A model generated the notes under the pieces. That model searched no databases. It saw only the letters and a program-made list of their open reading frames with translations, and was not told where the DNA came from. The position numbers were made by a program, and so were the translations under genes. Below are positions 39,073 through 50,820 of a DNA stretch of 64,000 nt, piece after piece. Each line of letters starts with the position of its first letter. Position 1 is the stretch's first letter. The DNA is from Amia ocellicauda (lineage: Eukaryota > Chordata > Actinopteri > Amiiformes > Amiidae): the NCBI RefSeq assembly GCF_036373705.1, contig NC_089850.1, forward strand, positions 48,697,548 to 48,761,547, written 5' to 3'.

Positions 39073-40332
39073 GAACTTGCATTGTACAGCACCACCACCA
39101 AATTAAATTAAAGGTTAAATGCTCTGAAGACTTCAGCACAACATTTCCTGGATGTAGGCTGTAAGTCTGCAGTCAGCATGCCATACACTGTCATCCTGTG
39201 TAGACCACACACACTCCAGATGAGTCTTATTAACATCAACAGCATGGTGTGGACTTACCATCAGCTCTTGTGGGAAAAGCCACAGAGACTGTGAGAGGGA
39301 GGAGGTGAGAGAGGAAAGGAGGGTGGAGAGGAGAAAAAGGAAAGGATGGAGACATAGGAAGTTAAGGAGAACTGCAGTGCCTACAATTGAGAGTAGGTAC
39401 AACCTATATTTAAAATGGTGCTATATTATAATTATAATTATTATTACTATTATTAAGATGTAGTAGGAAAAAATAAGAAAAGCTGAAGTTGTTTGTAAGA
39501 ATAACTGCAGCATTATGACTTCTCCACAAGAGGGCTCCATTAACAACTGTAATAGACAAATGGCATCAACCACTATACTGTACTGACTGGGCAGTACTGC
39601 CCTGTTCCAGATGAGCTGCAGCAAATACACTGTACTGAACTTGTGTTGTGTTGTGTTGTGTTGTGTTGTAGAAAACATTTGCTCATAATCAGTGAATCGG
39701 CCGCTACAATTACTTTTATTCCACAGTGCCTGGGAGCAAAATAACATTTTTTAAATCGATCTATTGCAGTAACATTCCCTGACCAGCACTTCCCAGTTTC
39801 TCCACCTGAGGCCACCCTTGCCACAGTCATAACAAGCCCTTTTTTCCACTCTCCCATTTCACTCACCTAATTATTGGATTATCACCCGGTGCCAGAGTCT
39901 ATTAACTCACCTGATTCTCTTCTCTTGCTCATCACCATTATCTATATATTCCCCTCAGTGACAGCCCAGTAGTACTTGGTCTTGGTTTGCTATCCTGCTA
40001 CATTTCTAAACCTCTCTGCTAGTATTTTGCCTTTTGTGTGTTTAGACCTTTTGCCTGTCCCCTTGCCTTATGATTTGGGGATTTTCTGCTCAAACCTGTT
40101 TGCCTGATCGTTGACCTTTTGCCTGCCTTTAGACTATGACTTTGGATTCTTTCTATTGCACTATTTACTGGTATTTGACCCTCAACTTGTTTCCTGACAT
40201 GCCACGCTTCTTTGTATTTCACCCCGCACCTGGGTCCTCAACCCCTGGTTCCTGGCTAACAATTGCATTGCATACAGTACAGCATACAGCACTTACAAAA
40301 ACAATAATGAAGACCATTAAAGAAAGATTCAA

Positions 40333-40336
<4 letters not shown>
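39073..40336. other. Gene-free stretch between the two receptors, part 2
   Basis: Contains a (TTGTG)n pentamer run near 39642-39669 and a pyrimidine-rich block near 39890-40240. No gene was recognised. Confidence 0.45.

Positions 40337-40401
<65 letters not shown>
40337..40401. repeat. (GT)n-(TA)n compound microsatellite
   Basis: About 26 bases of GT followed by about 40 bases of TA, ending at the TA target site of the transposon that follows. Confidence 0.95.
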
Positions 40402-40404
<3 letters not shown>

Positions 40405-41625
40405 TCACCTAAAAGATTATTAGGAACACCTGTTCAATTTCTCATTAATGCAATTATCTAACCAACCAATCACATGGCAGTTGCTTCAATGCATTTAGGG
40501 GTGTGGTCCTGGTCAAGACAATCTCCTGAACTCCAAACTGAATGTCTGAATGGGAAAGAAAGTTGATTTAAGCAATTTTGAGCGTGGCATGGTTGTTGAT
40601 GCCAGGCGGGCCGGTCTGAGTATTTCACAATCTGCTCAGTTACTGGGATTTTCACGCACAACCATTTCTAGGGTTTTCAAAGAATGGTGTGAAAAGGGAA
40701 AAACATCCAGTATGCGACAGTCCTGTGGGCGAAAATGCCTTGTTGATGCTAGAGGTCAGAGGAGAATGGGCCGACTGATTCAAGCTGATAGAAGAGCAAC
40801 TTTGACTGAAATAACCACTCGTTACAACCGAGGTATGCAGCAAAGCATTTGTGAAGCCACAACATGTACAACCTTGAGGTGGATGGGCTACAACAGCAGA
40901 AGACCCCACCGGGTACCACTCATCTCCACTACAAATAGGAAAAAGAGGCTACAATTTGCACAAGCTCACCAAAATTGGACAGTTGAAGACTGGAAAAATG
41001 TTGCCTGGTCTGATGAGTCTCGATTTCTGTTGACACATTCAGATGGTAGAGTCAGAATTTGGCGTAAACAGAATGAGAACATGGATCCATCATGCCTTGT
41101 TACCACTGTGCAGGCTGGTGGTGGTGGTGTAATGGTGTGGGGGATGTTTTCTTGGCACACTTTAGGCCCCTTAGTGCCAATTGGGCATCGTTTAAATGCC
41201 ACGGCCTACCTGAGCATTGTTTCTGACCATGTCCATCCCTTTAGGACCACCATGTACCCATCCTCTGATGGTTACTTCCAGCAGGATAATGCACCATGTC
41301 ACAAAGGTTGAATCATTTCAAATTGGTTTCTTGAACATGACAATGAGTTCACTGTACTAAACTGGCCCCCACAGTCACCAGATCTCAACCCAATAGAGCA
41401 TCTTTGGGATGTGGTGGAACGGGAGCTTCGTGCCCTGGATGTGCATCCCACAAATCTCCATCAACTGCAAGATGCTATCCTATCAATATGGGCCAACATT
41501 TCTAAAGAATGCTTTCAGCACCTTGTTGAATCAATGCCACGTAGAATTCTGAGTTCAGTTCTGAAGGCGAAAGGGGGTCAAACACAGTATTAGTATGGTG
41601 TTCCTAATAATCCTTTAGGTGAGTG
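40402..41625 (+). mobile_element. Tc1/mariner DD36E-type transposon, copy 1
   Basis: Full-length 1224-bp element between TA dinucleotides. The termini are inverted (CACTCACCTAAAAGATTATT at the left, complemented by AATAATCCTTTAGGTGAGTG at the right). The transposase frame starts at 40550 (MGKKVDLSNFERGMVVDARR) and would run 347 codons to 41593, with one in-frame TGA at 41309 where copies 2 and 3 have CGA. The HTH region LSISQSAQLLGFSRTTISRV and catalytic motifs WSDESRFL, QQDNAPCH and [12 protein letters not shown] are present. Thirty-six residues separate the second Asp from the Glu, the spacing described for the DD36E (Incomer) family rather than DD34E of classical Tc1. Confidence 0.92.
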
Positions 41626-41641
41626 TATATATATATATATA

Positions 41642-42826
41642 CGCTCACCTAAAGGATTATTAGGAACACCTGTTCAATTTCTCATTAATGCAATTTTCTA
41701 ATCAACCAATCACATGGCAGTTGCTTCAATGCATTTAGGGGTGTGGTCCTGGTCAAGACAATCTCCTGAACTCCAAACTGAATGTCTGAATGGGAAAGAA
41801 AGGTGATTTAAGCAATTTTGAGCGTGGCATGGTTGTTGGTGCCAGACGGGCCGGTCTGAGTATTTCACAATCTGCTCAGTTACTGGGATTTTCACGCACA
41901 ACCATTTCTAGGGTTTACAAAGAATGGTGTGAAAAGGGAAAAACATCCAGTATGCGGCAGTCCTGTGGGCGAAAATGCCTTGTTGATGCTAGAGGTCAGA
42001 GGAGAATGGGCCGACTGATTCAAGCTGATAGAAGAGCAACTTTGACTGAAATAACCACTCGTTACAACCGAGGTATGCAGCAAAGCATTTGTGAAGCCAC
42101 AACACGTACAACCTTTTAGGCGGATGGGCTACAACAGCAGAAGACCCCACCGGGTACCACTCATCTCCACTACAAATAGGAAAAAGAGGCTACAATTTGC
42201 TCACCAAAATTGGACAGTTGAAGACTGGAAAAATGTTGCCTGGTCTGATGAGTCTCGATTTCTGTTGAGACATTCAGATGGTAGAACATGGATCCATCAT
42301 GTCTTGTTACCACTGTGCAGGCTGGTGGTGGTGGTGTAATGGTGTGGGGGAGGTTTTCTTGGCACACTTTAGGCCCCTTAGTGCCAATTGGGCATCGTTT
42401 AAATGCCACGGCCTACCTGAGCATTGTTTCTGACCATGTCCATCCCTTTATGACCACCATGTACCCATCCTCTGATGGCTACTTCCAGCAGGATAATGCA
42501 CCATGTGACAAAGGTCGAATCATTTCAAATTGGTTTCTTGAACATGACAATGAGTTCACTGTACTAAACTGGCCCCCACAGTCACCAGATCTCAACCCAA
42601 TAGAGCATCTTTGGGATGTGGTGGAACGGGAGCTTCGTGCCCTGGATGTGCATCCCACAAATCTCCATCAACTGCAAGATGCTATCCTATCAATATGGGC
42701 CAACATTTCTAAAGAATGCTTTCAGCACCTTGTTGAATCAATGCCACGTAGAATTAAGGCAATTCTGAAGGCGAAAGGGGGTCAAACACAGTATTAGTAT
42801 GGTGTTCCTAATAATCCTTTAGGTGA

Positions 42827-42829
<3 letters not shown>
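41642..42829 (+). mobile_element. Tc1/mariner DD36E-type transposon, copy 2
   Basis: Second full-ended copy (1188 bp), head-to-tail with copy 1 and only 16 TA-rich bases away. The transposase starts at 41790 (MGKKGDLSNFERGMVVGARR) but is shifted near 42113 and has two internal deletions relative to its sisters (around 42201 and 42285). The C-terminal part still has QQDNAPCDKG (His changed to Asp) and [12 protein letters not shown]. It is followed by a TA microsatellite. Confidence 0.92.

Positions 42830-42894
<65 letters not shown>
42830..42894. repeat. (TA)n microsatellite
   Basis: TA run of about 60 bases beginning at the right TA of transposon copy 2. Confidence 0.95.
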
Positions 42895-42898
<4 letters not shown>

Positions 42899-43351
42899 TG
42901 TTATTATTATTGTTAAGTAACTAAACCAAAAACCTATTTATTTTGACAGAGTAAATGCATTTGAAACACACACCTCTCCTCTCCTTTCACCCACAGGGGC
43001 CGAGGCTGCTGCAGGCATGTCCAAGACCCTCACACAGAAACTTCTCTCTTATTCATCCAAGAAACATTCTGTGTGATGTTTCATGATGTCAAAGAGGTAA
43101 ACCCTCAGTAAGGACTAATATAAAGTTTACAGTGAAAGCAGGAATGGCCTGAAGTTTAAATTGTGACTTAGTGGACAGAGCTGACCACTGTGGAACCCTG
43201 TGCAAGGGGTTTCCATACAGAAGTGGAGGTTTCATGCATTTCCTGGGACACTTAGAGCTGCAATGTTTCCAACCACTGGCCTTTGTGAACCCACTCCCTC
43301 CCTGAGCCTGACTGGACAGTTTGTGAAGAGTGGCCAGTCCTTCTGTGGCCT

Positions 43352-46152
43352 TTACTGTGCCGGGGGCAGCACTCCCTCAGGCTGTAAGTCAACCACCAGT
43401 GGGCCTATGCTGGAGTACCCAAAGTCATCCAGCTCTGGTTCCACTCTGGAGCGCTGGCTGCCCCTGTTGGGAAGGTAGTCCATGTACACATATGGCACCC
43501 GGGCGGCCTCACTGGAAGAGTCTTCTACCTGAGGGTCAGAGAGGTCAGAGGTCACAGGAGGGCTCCCCCTACTCCTTCATTCTGTTTTCCACTTCCCATC
43601 CCCACCGGTGTCTCATCACAGTCACCCCACAGAAAACCCCCATCCCAACCCTTCCCCTTCCTCTTGTTGTGCTGTGGTTGCAAAAATGCGCCCCTATTCT
43701 GATTGGTTGCGGCACAGCAAGGACTTGACACTGAATTTGCCGGCATTCATTTTCCTGCTCCGGCAATTAGACTAGGACCCTTGCCGTAAAATTGCTGGCA
43801 ACAATTATTAGACTCTATGAAACCCATTCTAAACATCTTGTGCTGGATAATGTGCATTCTGTGAATTACTTTGTATTGTATCAGTTGTGTGAGGGTGTTA
43901 TTACTCATTGGGAATATATTCTTGCAGATTTTGCGTCCAGAAGCTGGTATCAGTGTGGATTGCTAAATCTTTTTCTCAGTCGTCAATTGGAAGAGATATT
44001 GATGAGTCATTTTTGGATAAGAGATTATATAATTTTGATAATGGTTTCTTGGAGATGATTAATTTGTTGATTGTTTCTATAAAAGGGGGGGTTGTAGATT
44101 GTTACTGATTATATTATTTTTTGATTTGATAGCATTTTTTAATTGTAGATATTGTAGATACCTTTCCTTTTCCAAATGCTGAAGACTATTGCCGTTGTAT
44201 TAATCAGGAAGTCAGGATTAGACCATATTGGGGTGAATTTGCAGGGTGTCATGGTAAAGTGAGTGATTTTGTTAATTTCCCACCAAGCTGTCAGGGTTGT
44301 GGAGATTACAGTGGTCTTAAAGCAGTTACGACGTTTAACAGTTGGGCTTATGAAAGGTAAGTCGTTAACTGAAATTTCTTTGCATACAAACTATCCACAG
44401 ATTGATCTGTTTATTAGAGTATAGCCATTTTTTAATATATTGTAGTTGGTTAGCCAGGTAGTAATGATAAAAATGTGGTGCATCCAGACCATATGTAGTG
44501 TGGTTAACCTAATCCGAGTTTTTTTTTTTTTTTTAATTAGTAAGTATTGAATCTAAATTTTGAAACCAATTGGTTGTAGGTTGTACTGGGACCATAGTGA
44601 AGAGATTAATTTTTTAATTAATTTGGGGTAGAATAGACATTTTAACTGTTGTAATTCTGCTAATAATAGAGTGGTAAGTTCATCCATCGGTTCAGATCAT
44701 CTTCTATGGTTTTTATAAGTGGAGTGAAATTGAGATGGAATAAGTCTGACAAATTGGTGGAGATATTGATGCCAGTGGTGAATGGAAGAGTAGGTGTTTG
44801 GGCTGCAGCATTCCAGGAGTCTCCACATAAAGGAAGGATTGTAGATTTTGTAGGTCCTGTATTCTATGTCCTGATAATTAAAAGCAGTTAAACATTTTTC
44901 AGTTTATCTTTCTATTTCAGCTGTCCCTCGCTCAGTTTGTAAGTAAAATCAAAGTAATTACCTGCATGTAAATCACTTCGTTATACACGTGTTCCTCTGT
45001 GAGGAGAAGAGAGGACAGTTTCAGAGAGATGGATGGGAACACAGGTCAGACACACACGCACAGCTCCTCACACTGATGACAGACAGACTCTTTAGAAAGA
45101 TCTTATTCACTGACAGAGGGGAGCAGCCCACAGTGCAGAGACCACAGAGCGAGTGTCGCAGAGAGATGCCACACCTGCTTCAGAGGGAACTAGGCGCTGG
45201 TCTCTCCCTTCATGCACAGCTACAGAGCTGTAAGGGATTCTGTTTGAATACCAGCCAGAATGTCAGCAGAATTCAACGCCCCTGTGACTGGGAATGCCTT
45301 TTTATTAGCTATAAGGATGACGATGAACTTGGTTTATTACGATTTTAATGTAATTATGTGTTGTCTGTACTATGTGTGGAAAGAGCTGTGCTGTTAGAGA
45401 GGTGTTTAATAGATCCCTGCCTGGGAGGAACCAGAGCAGGCTGACTCTCCCCAGTGTGTGGCAGCATGACTCTGATAAAGAGCAAGATCACATAGCTCTG
45501 CGACAAAAATAAATATATATCTGACTTTTATTATAAAGGAACTTCTACTTCACTGATAATAGGAAACATATGAGTAGATATGAGTTCAAGGCGATTTCAC
45601 TCCACAGTCCTCCTGAAGCCAAAGTGTAACAAACCTGCCGTAACACTGAATAGTGTGTGGTGAAGAACTACACCTCCAGACGTTGTTCTTACCTTGTTTG
45701 CTTTCTGGTGTTGTGCTGCAGCTCCAACGCTCTAAGGGGGTTACAGACAGGTTTCAGAGAGAGAGAGACCACCAGATACAGAGACAGACCCCCAGATAAA
45801 TAGACCGGACGCCAGACACAGAGACTGCTTTTGTTGAGAGGTTCACACGTGCACATACCACAAAGCGACGCTCTGCAGAAGGGACAGGTGCAATGGTGTG
45901 GAGCAGAGGTTTTACCTTAGGAGAGCCTTACAGCATCCCTCCTGTCTCTCTCTGTGTGACCCTGCCGTTAACTGTACTGTGTTTAACTGCACTGTCTCTG
46001 AGCTTGCAGTACTGGATAAAAGCAACTGCTAATTAAGGTCAAGTGTCAGTTATTTTCTGTTACAGTGGATACTTTTCATATGCATTGGGGGTTCTAATGA
46101 ATTAGCTCACCACTGTAAATATGGAGACATTGTCACACATTCCAAACTTACT

Positions 46153-46197
<45 letters not shown>

Positions 46198-49100
46198 AAG
46201 AAAAAACACAATTAATCTTACCTCTGCACCAATGCCGTATTTCTACCTTGCAAAAAGAACAATTGTTTTTTATTGATTTTCAAATCATACACATTGAAAG
46301 AATTATAAAAACTGTAGCGCACTGAGAAGGGCAGGTGTGAGTCTTACCCTGGCCATGTCTCCTGACACAGTAGATGACAAGACACATCCCCACAACACAC
46401 AGCAGCCCGGCGCAGAGGGACAGGAGGTCACGGTTCCTGAGGGGTTGGCTCTGGACATCCCTCATTGGCTCACACAGCGAGATGTTTGCAGCTGCACACA
46501 GGAAACACAGAGCAGTAGCAGTGGGATTCAAATTCAAATTCACACCCACAGCCAGGGACAGTAACTGCTGAACACAGATCTATTTAAAATAGCTGAGAAA
46601 CAGCTATAGCTCATGTGGCCATTATAACCACAAAAGCTTGATGCCTCCAAGAGATGACCTTTCTTAGTATGCAGAGATAGGGGGACTGTGCGCCAGATGG
46701 GCGGGACGTCCTACTGTGGGGCTGTGATGTAACTGTTATCCAGCACCCAGCCAACCGCCCACCAGCCCAGCGATACACACACTAACCCAGGGCTGCACAG
46801 CTAACCCAGGCCTGCGAAGGGCACCGTTCCAGTCTAGCAGGTTTTCAGAAGTGTCTTTGAGTCACCAGTCGAACCATACTGGCCACATCATAGCAGTAAT
46901 GAGCTAAATTGGGTCGTTAAGAGGTCCAGGTGGAATAATACCCCCAAAGATGCCAGGACCAGAGCGGCACAGGCCTGCTTTAACCAGCTGCCTTCTGAAC
47001 ACAGGTGTTATGGCACTGACTAACCCTGTTCCTTGGAGTTTACATACTGTAATCACCCACCCCAAACCTACTTGCCCCCAGACCCTCAGCGTCTCTCTCA
47101 CCAGTGACGAGAGCGTGGGCCTCTCTGCTGCGCAGCCTGTTGGCCACCACGCAGCTGTAGTTGGTGCAGTCTCTGTGCGTCAGGTTGCTAATCTGCAGAG
47201 ACCAGTTCCCCTCCCTCACAGAGTGCCGGCCATCCTGGGGAAGGGGCTGGCCGTCCTTCAGCCACCAATAGGAGAGGTCCTTTCCACCCGAAACCTCACA
47301 CGTCATGTTCAGCCCCGCCCATGAGGAGTTGCCAAAGGAAATGGAGATGCGTGGTTCTGAGAGAGCAGCTGTGGAGACAGAGACCCACTGATCTATGTGC
47401 AGAGACCCCTCTCAGCCTGGGCCAGAGTCCGCAAGCAGACAGCAGTACTGCAGCCATTCACTGGTGTCACACATCACTGCCATTTCATTTGAGGACTCTC
47501 AGACCTACTATTTGCAGTGGTGATGATGCAACCCTCATTTAAATGATTAGGTAGAGTCTTTCTCCTCCATTTCCATTTCAGTTATTATTATTTCCACAAA
47601 GGACTCAAATCTCGAACAAAATCAAAGAGAAATAGACCAAAACACAGACTTACCTATTACTTCCAGGTAGAGGACCATTTTAACTAGTGTGGCATTTTCA
47701 GTTACCAGGGAAACCTCATAGAGACCCACATCCTCTCCAGTCACGTTCTCCAGGATCAGGGTGTTGTTGTCAAAATCATAGCGTGCCCTGTTTGCATACT
47801 GTCCAAACATCTTGGTACCAGAATCGTAAAACAAAACTGAATTGTTCCCTCTTTTCCACTGTACATTCTTGACTTTTTTCTGGTAGCCATGGAAGCCAGC
47901 CATGAGCACAGCGTTTTTGTGCCTTTCAGCATAAAACCTCTTCTCTTCCAGTGATGTGGTCCAACCTGCAGAAAAATAAACACATTTTGTTTTACTTTGC
48001 ATGACTCTGGTCTCTTGAACATTTCCAGAATTTTCAGATTGTAAAGAAAAGAAAAACAGTCATTTCACCATCCAGTGCATTGTGAGGAACTACCTTCCTA
48101 AATGTCACAGAAGCACAAGTTGAATATATTTCTGTTTCTCATTTTCAAGTTCTAGTTTAAGACTTAATTGTTCACGGTGACAATATATGACTGATTTTGT
48201 GATCAGTGCTTTGAGCCGGTCGTTGTAACCGATAGCTCTTTAACAGCTGCGATATGACAATCAAAGGCAAACCATCGTATAGAACTCAGAAGTTTCATTC
48301 ATGGTCATCAAATCCAACATTTGCATAGCACAAATGTAGACCTTAAATTGAAATATGATCATAAAACATTAATGTTATTGCTATAAATAACAGCACGTTT
48401 TTACTAAACGCACACACTACGGTCAATGAGCAAAAAGCTCAAAAACGGCATACAATAAGGAAATTAAACAAGTTTACATGTAAATATTGGAATAATGCTC
48501 AATAGCAATATTTTATAGTAAAAGAAGTATTGCATTTATCAAAACATAGTTGTACACTAAAGATGTTCAACACTTTGTAAACTTTGTTTTCAACATAAAC
48601 TGCTTTTATTCACTGTAGCTGTATATTCAATAAACTATTTAGTATATATTTATCCTGCATACCTGGCAGCTCTACAGTCACACAGGACAGTGTCTGCTCT
48701 TTCCCTGCAGCAGCTCGTACTCACACTGCGCTGTGACAGCCTCTCCACGGAGATACAGCATCGCAATAAATGCTCCTCCGCTGATAATGTCCTGAATCAT
48801 GATTGTGCTGGATGTGCTGCGTTATTGCTCTCTGTACTGCAGTATTGATCGCGTATTGATCGCGTATTGATCAGTGGAGTAAAAGCACTCGGTGTCACTC
48901 GCAGTGTTTTCACAGCACTGGCACAAACCCGCCAATGATCTGTCATTGTCAGTGTCACTGATGCCCCTGAATCAGTCATGTTCATATACACGGCATGTCC
49001 AAAACGAGCTCTCTCCAGTCTCCGTTTCCAATCCAGGTGTATTTGTGTGGATAAGAAACACCTGTAATGCTGTGCAATGCGTGTGATTTTCACGCACATG

Positions 49101-49880
49101 AAAGACTGCAGACAGGGAGAGATCGCCACTGGAGCGCCCGACTGCCTCTATTGTAAAGGGAAGGCAGGATTATGCGTTATATTTCATTTATTATGTATTT
49201 AAATTACCGGTCAAAATAACCCGATTTTGGCTATTCTAGGTAAACGTGTTATAACTTATTTATTTTCGTGTGTATGCAGTTAAAACGCTGTAGGCATGTT
49301 TAATACATATAGTTAGGAAAAGTCACGAACGGGTATGTGCAGTGTATTTAGGAACAGAGTAATTCCAATTTCTATAACCAAATCGGTCAAATTGACGCTT
49401 CTAGTGGTAATTTGTGCTGTGTGCAATGGTGTAAAACAATAGTATCATAATACCAAGAATACTGTGAGATGATCATTTTGTTCACATTTGTACACAAAAC
49501 ACACTCAAAAATGTGAGATATAATTCTGGTAAAGAATTTCGAGAAATCAAAACATATTTTTAAATAATAGCTTAATCGGACTGAACATGGACCAAGACAG
49601 TGAACAAGCTAGGCTACCATAGTCCTAGTGCTTGCAGATCCGTGTTCTTTACTGTGAGGAAAATCAGCCCTAAACGTGTATAAAGGGTGGATTAGGAAAC
49701 TGAAACAGCTGCTGAAGTGAAAGTCTCACAGGAGCGGTGTGATGCATTTTAACAAAACATAATTCATGTTTTTAAATGAATAACGACTTCAGCTACCAGA
49801 GTGTACAGCATATTTATTTACATAATTATTTTTTCAGGAAAACAAAATAAAATTAAAATAATTATGTATTATCTATTATT

Positions 49881-49923
<43 letters not shown>

Positions 49924-50820
49924 TTATATCCCGTTTTGTAATTTTAACAAATACATTTCTATCATTATTATTGTTAATGTGCATGTTTTAATTACCTGTA
50001 TTTTATAGACGTTAAGAACACTATTTATTTCAAGAAGCTATTTATATTTGCATGATTATAATTTCTACACAAGAACTAAGCCTATATAATATACAGATTA
50101 ACCCAATGGGCGCATTTCGCTGTGCAGTAAGACTCGGGCAAATTCACCTGCAATTCGTCGCAGACATTAACAAGTACACTGGTCTTATTACTGTATATTT
50201 TATCAGCATAGCTACAGTCTAGCCAGTGTACAAAGATGCATTTAAACAGATCAGCAAAAATAAATCCATCCATACCAAAAAGCTATCACTCAAACAAAAC
50301 AATAACTTATCTAACAAATCTATCTGTAAAAAAGAAAAAAAAAGTGTATTAAGGTAGAGTGTTTAACATTGCGAAGATAAAACATACAATTGTAATATTC
50401 GTGATTAAAATCTGTGAAAAATTCAACTCTAAAGTCACTTAAAACTTTTAAAATTCTAATGTGATATAAAGCCAAATCACCAAATAAATTCAAAATAAAC
50501 ATGTGCATTAAGTCAATCAAAACAATAAACTTGTCATAATGTGGCAAACTGCCAACGAATTTCAACAAAAGAATCAAATGCATTGATAATCAACGGAAAA
50601 TGCACCAGATAAATCATAAAACAAACAAAACCATGAAAAAACCAAACCAAACCAAAACAATCTGATGCATCTGTAAAGAAGTCCTTTTCTTTCACTCACC
50701 TACTCTCACCACACAGGACAGCAGCACAAGGCAGACAGTGAGCCAGTGCCTATGCAACGAGGTCCTGCCCAGCCAGGAGCTGCAGCCTGTCCACTCTAGA
50801 CCAGAGCCCAGGGGCCCCAT
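43352..50820 (-). CDS. CD2/SLAM-family-like receptor B, complete seven-exon model
   Basis: Exons 50820-50700, 47965-47654, 47368-47102, 46491-46348, 45731-45693, 44996-44962 and 43528-43352 join in phase to 364 residues. Exon 1 gives a signal peptide (hydrophobic core LTVCLVLLSCVV). The Ig-V domain, about residues 41-144, lacks the Cys pair (VQWKRGNNSVLFYD, ILENVTGEDVGLYEVSL), a CD2/SLAM trait. The Ig-C2 domain has MTCEVS and DCTNYSCVV, and the stalk Cys in ISLCEPM may complete the second disulphide. The membrane segment is LLSLCAGLLCVVGMCLVIYC. The 84-residue tail, built from two micro-exons and a long exon, holds HVYNEV, VIYMQV (ITIM-like), YVYM (a p85-type YxxM) and GYSSI. Several N-glycosylation sites lie in the ectodomain. 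Introns carry an L1/Tx1 fragment and a GATA repeat. Closest SLAM paralogue and ligand are unknown. Confidence 0.82.
43780..44890 (-). mobile_element. L1/Tx1-type LINE fragment (ORF2 C-terminal region)
   Basis: On the minus strand, pieces read TLPFTTGINISTNLSDLFHL, LLLAELQQLKCLFYPKLIK, LTAWWEINKI, PIWSNPDF and IQYKVIHRMHIIQHKMFRMG, the usual order of the C-terminal part of L1/Tx1 ORF2 after the reverse transcriptase. Frames change repeatedly and stops are present, so it is an old fragment. It lies in the intron before the last exon of receptor B. Confidence 0.75.
46153..46197. repeat. (GATA)n microsatellite
   Basis: About 11 ATAG/GATA units in a receptor B intron. Confidence 0.95.
48725..48800 (-). 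other. Possible alternative first exon of receptor B
   Basis: An ATG opens MIQDIISGGAFIAMLYLRGE, then AVTAQ, and ends at a good donor (CAGT|GTGAGT) in phase 1, which fits the Ig-V exon at 47965. The hydrophobic stretch is short for a signal peptide, so this is weaker than the exon at 50820. Just upstream, at 48843-48872, the 11-mer TATTGATCGCG is repeated almost three times. Confidence 0.3.
49130..50699. other. First intron of receptor B, no further feature
   Basis: AT-rich sequence with an (ATA)n run near 49880-49925. No exon or mobile element was recognised. Confidence 0.45.
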
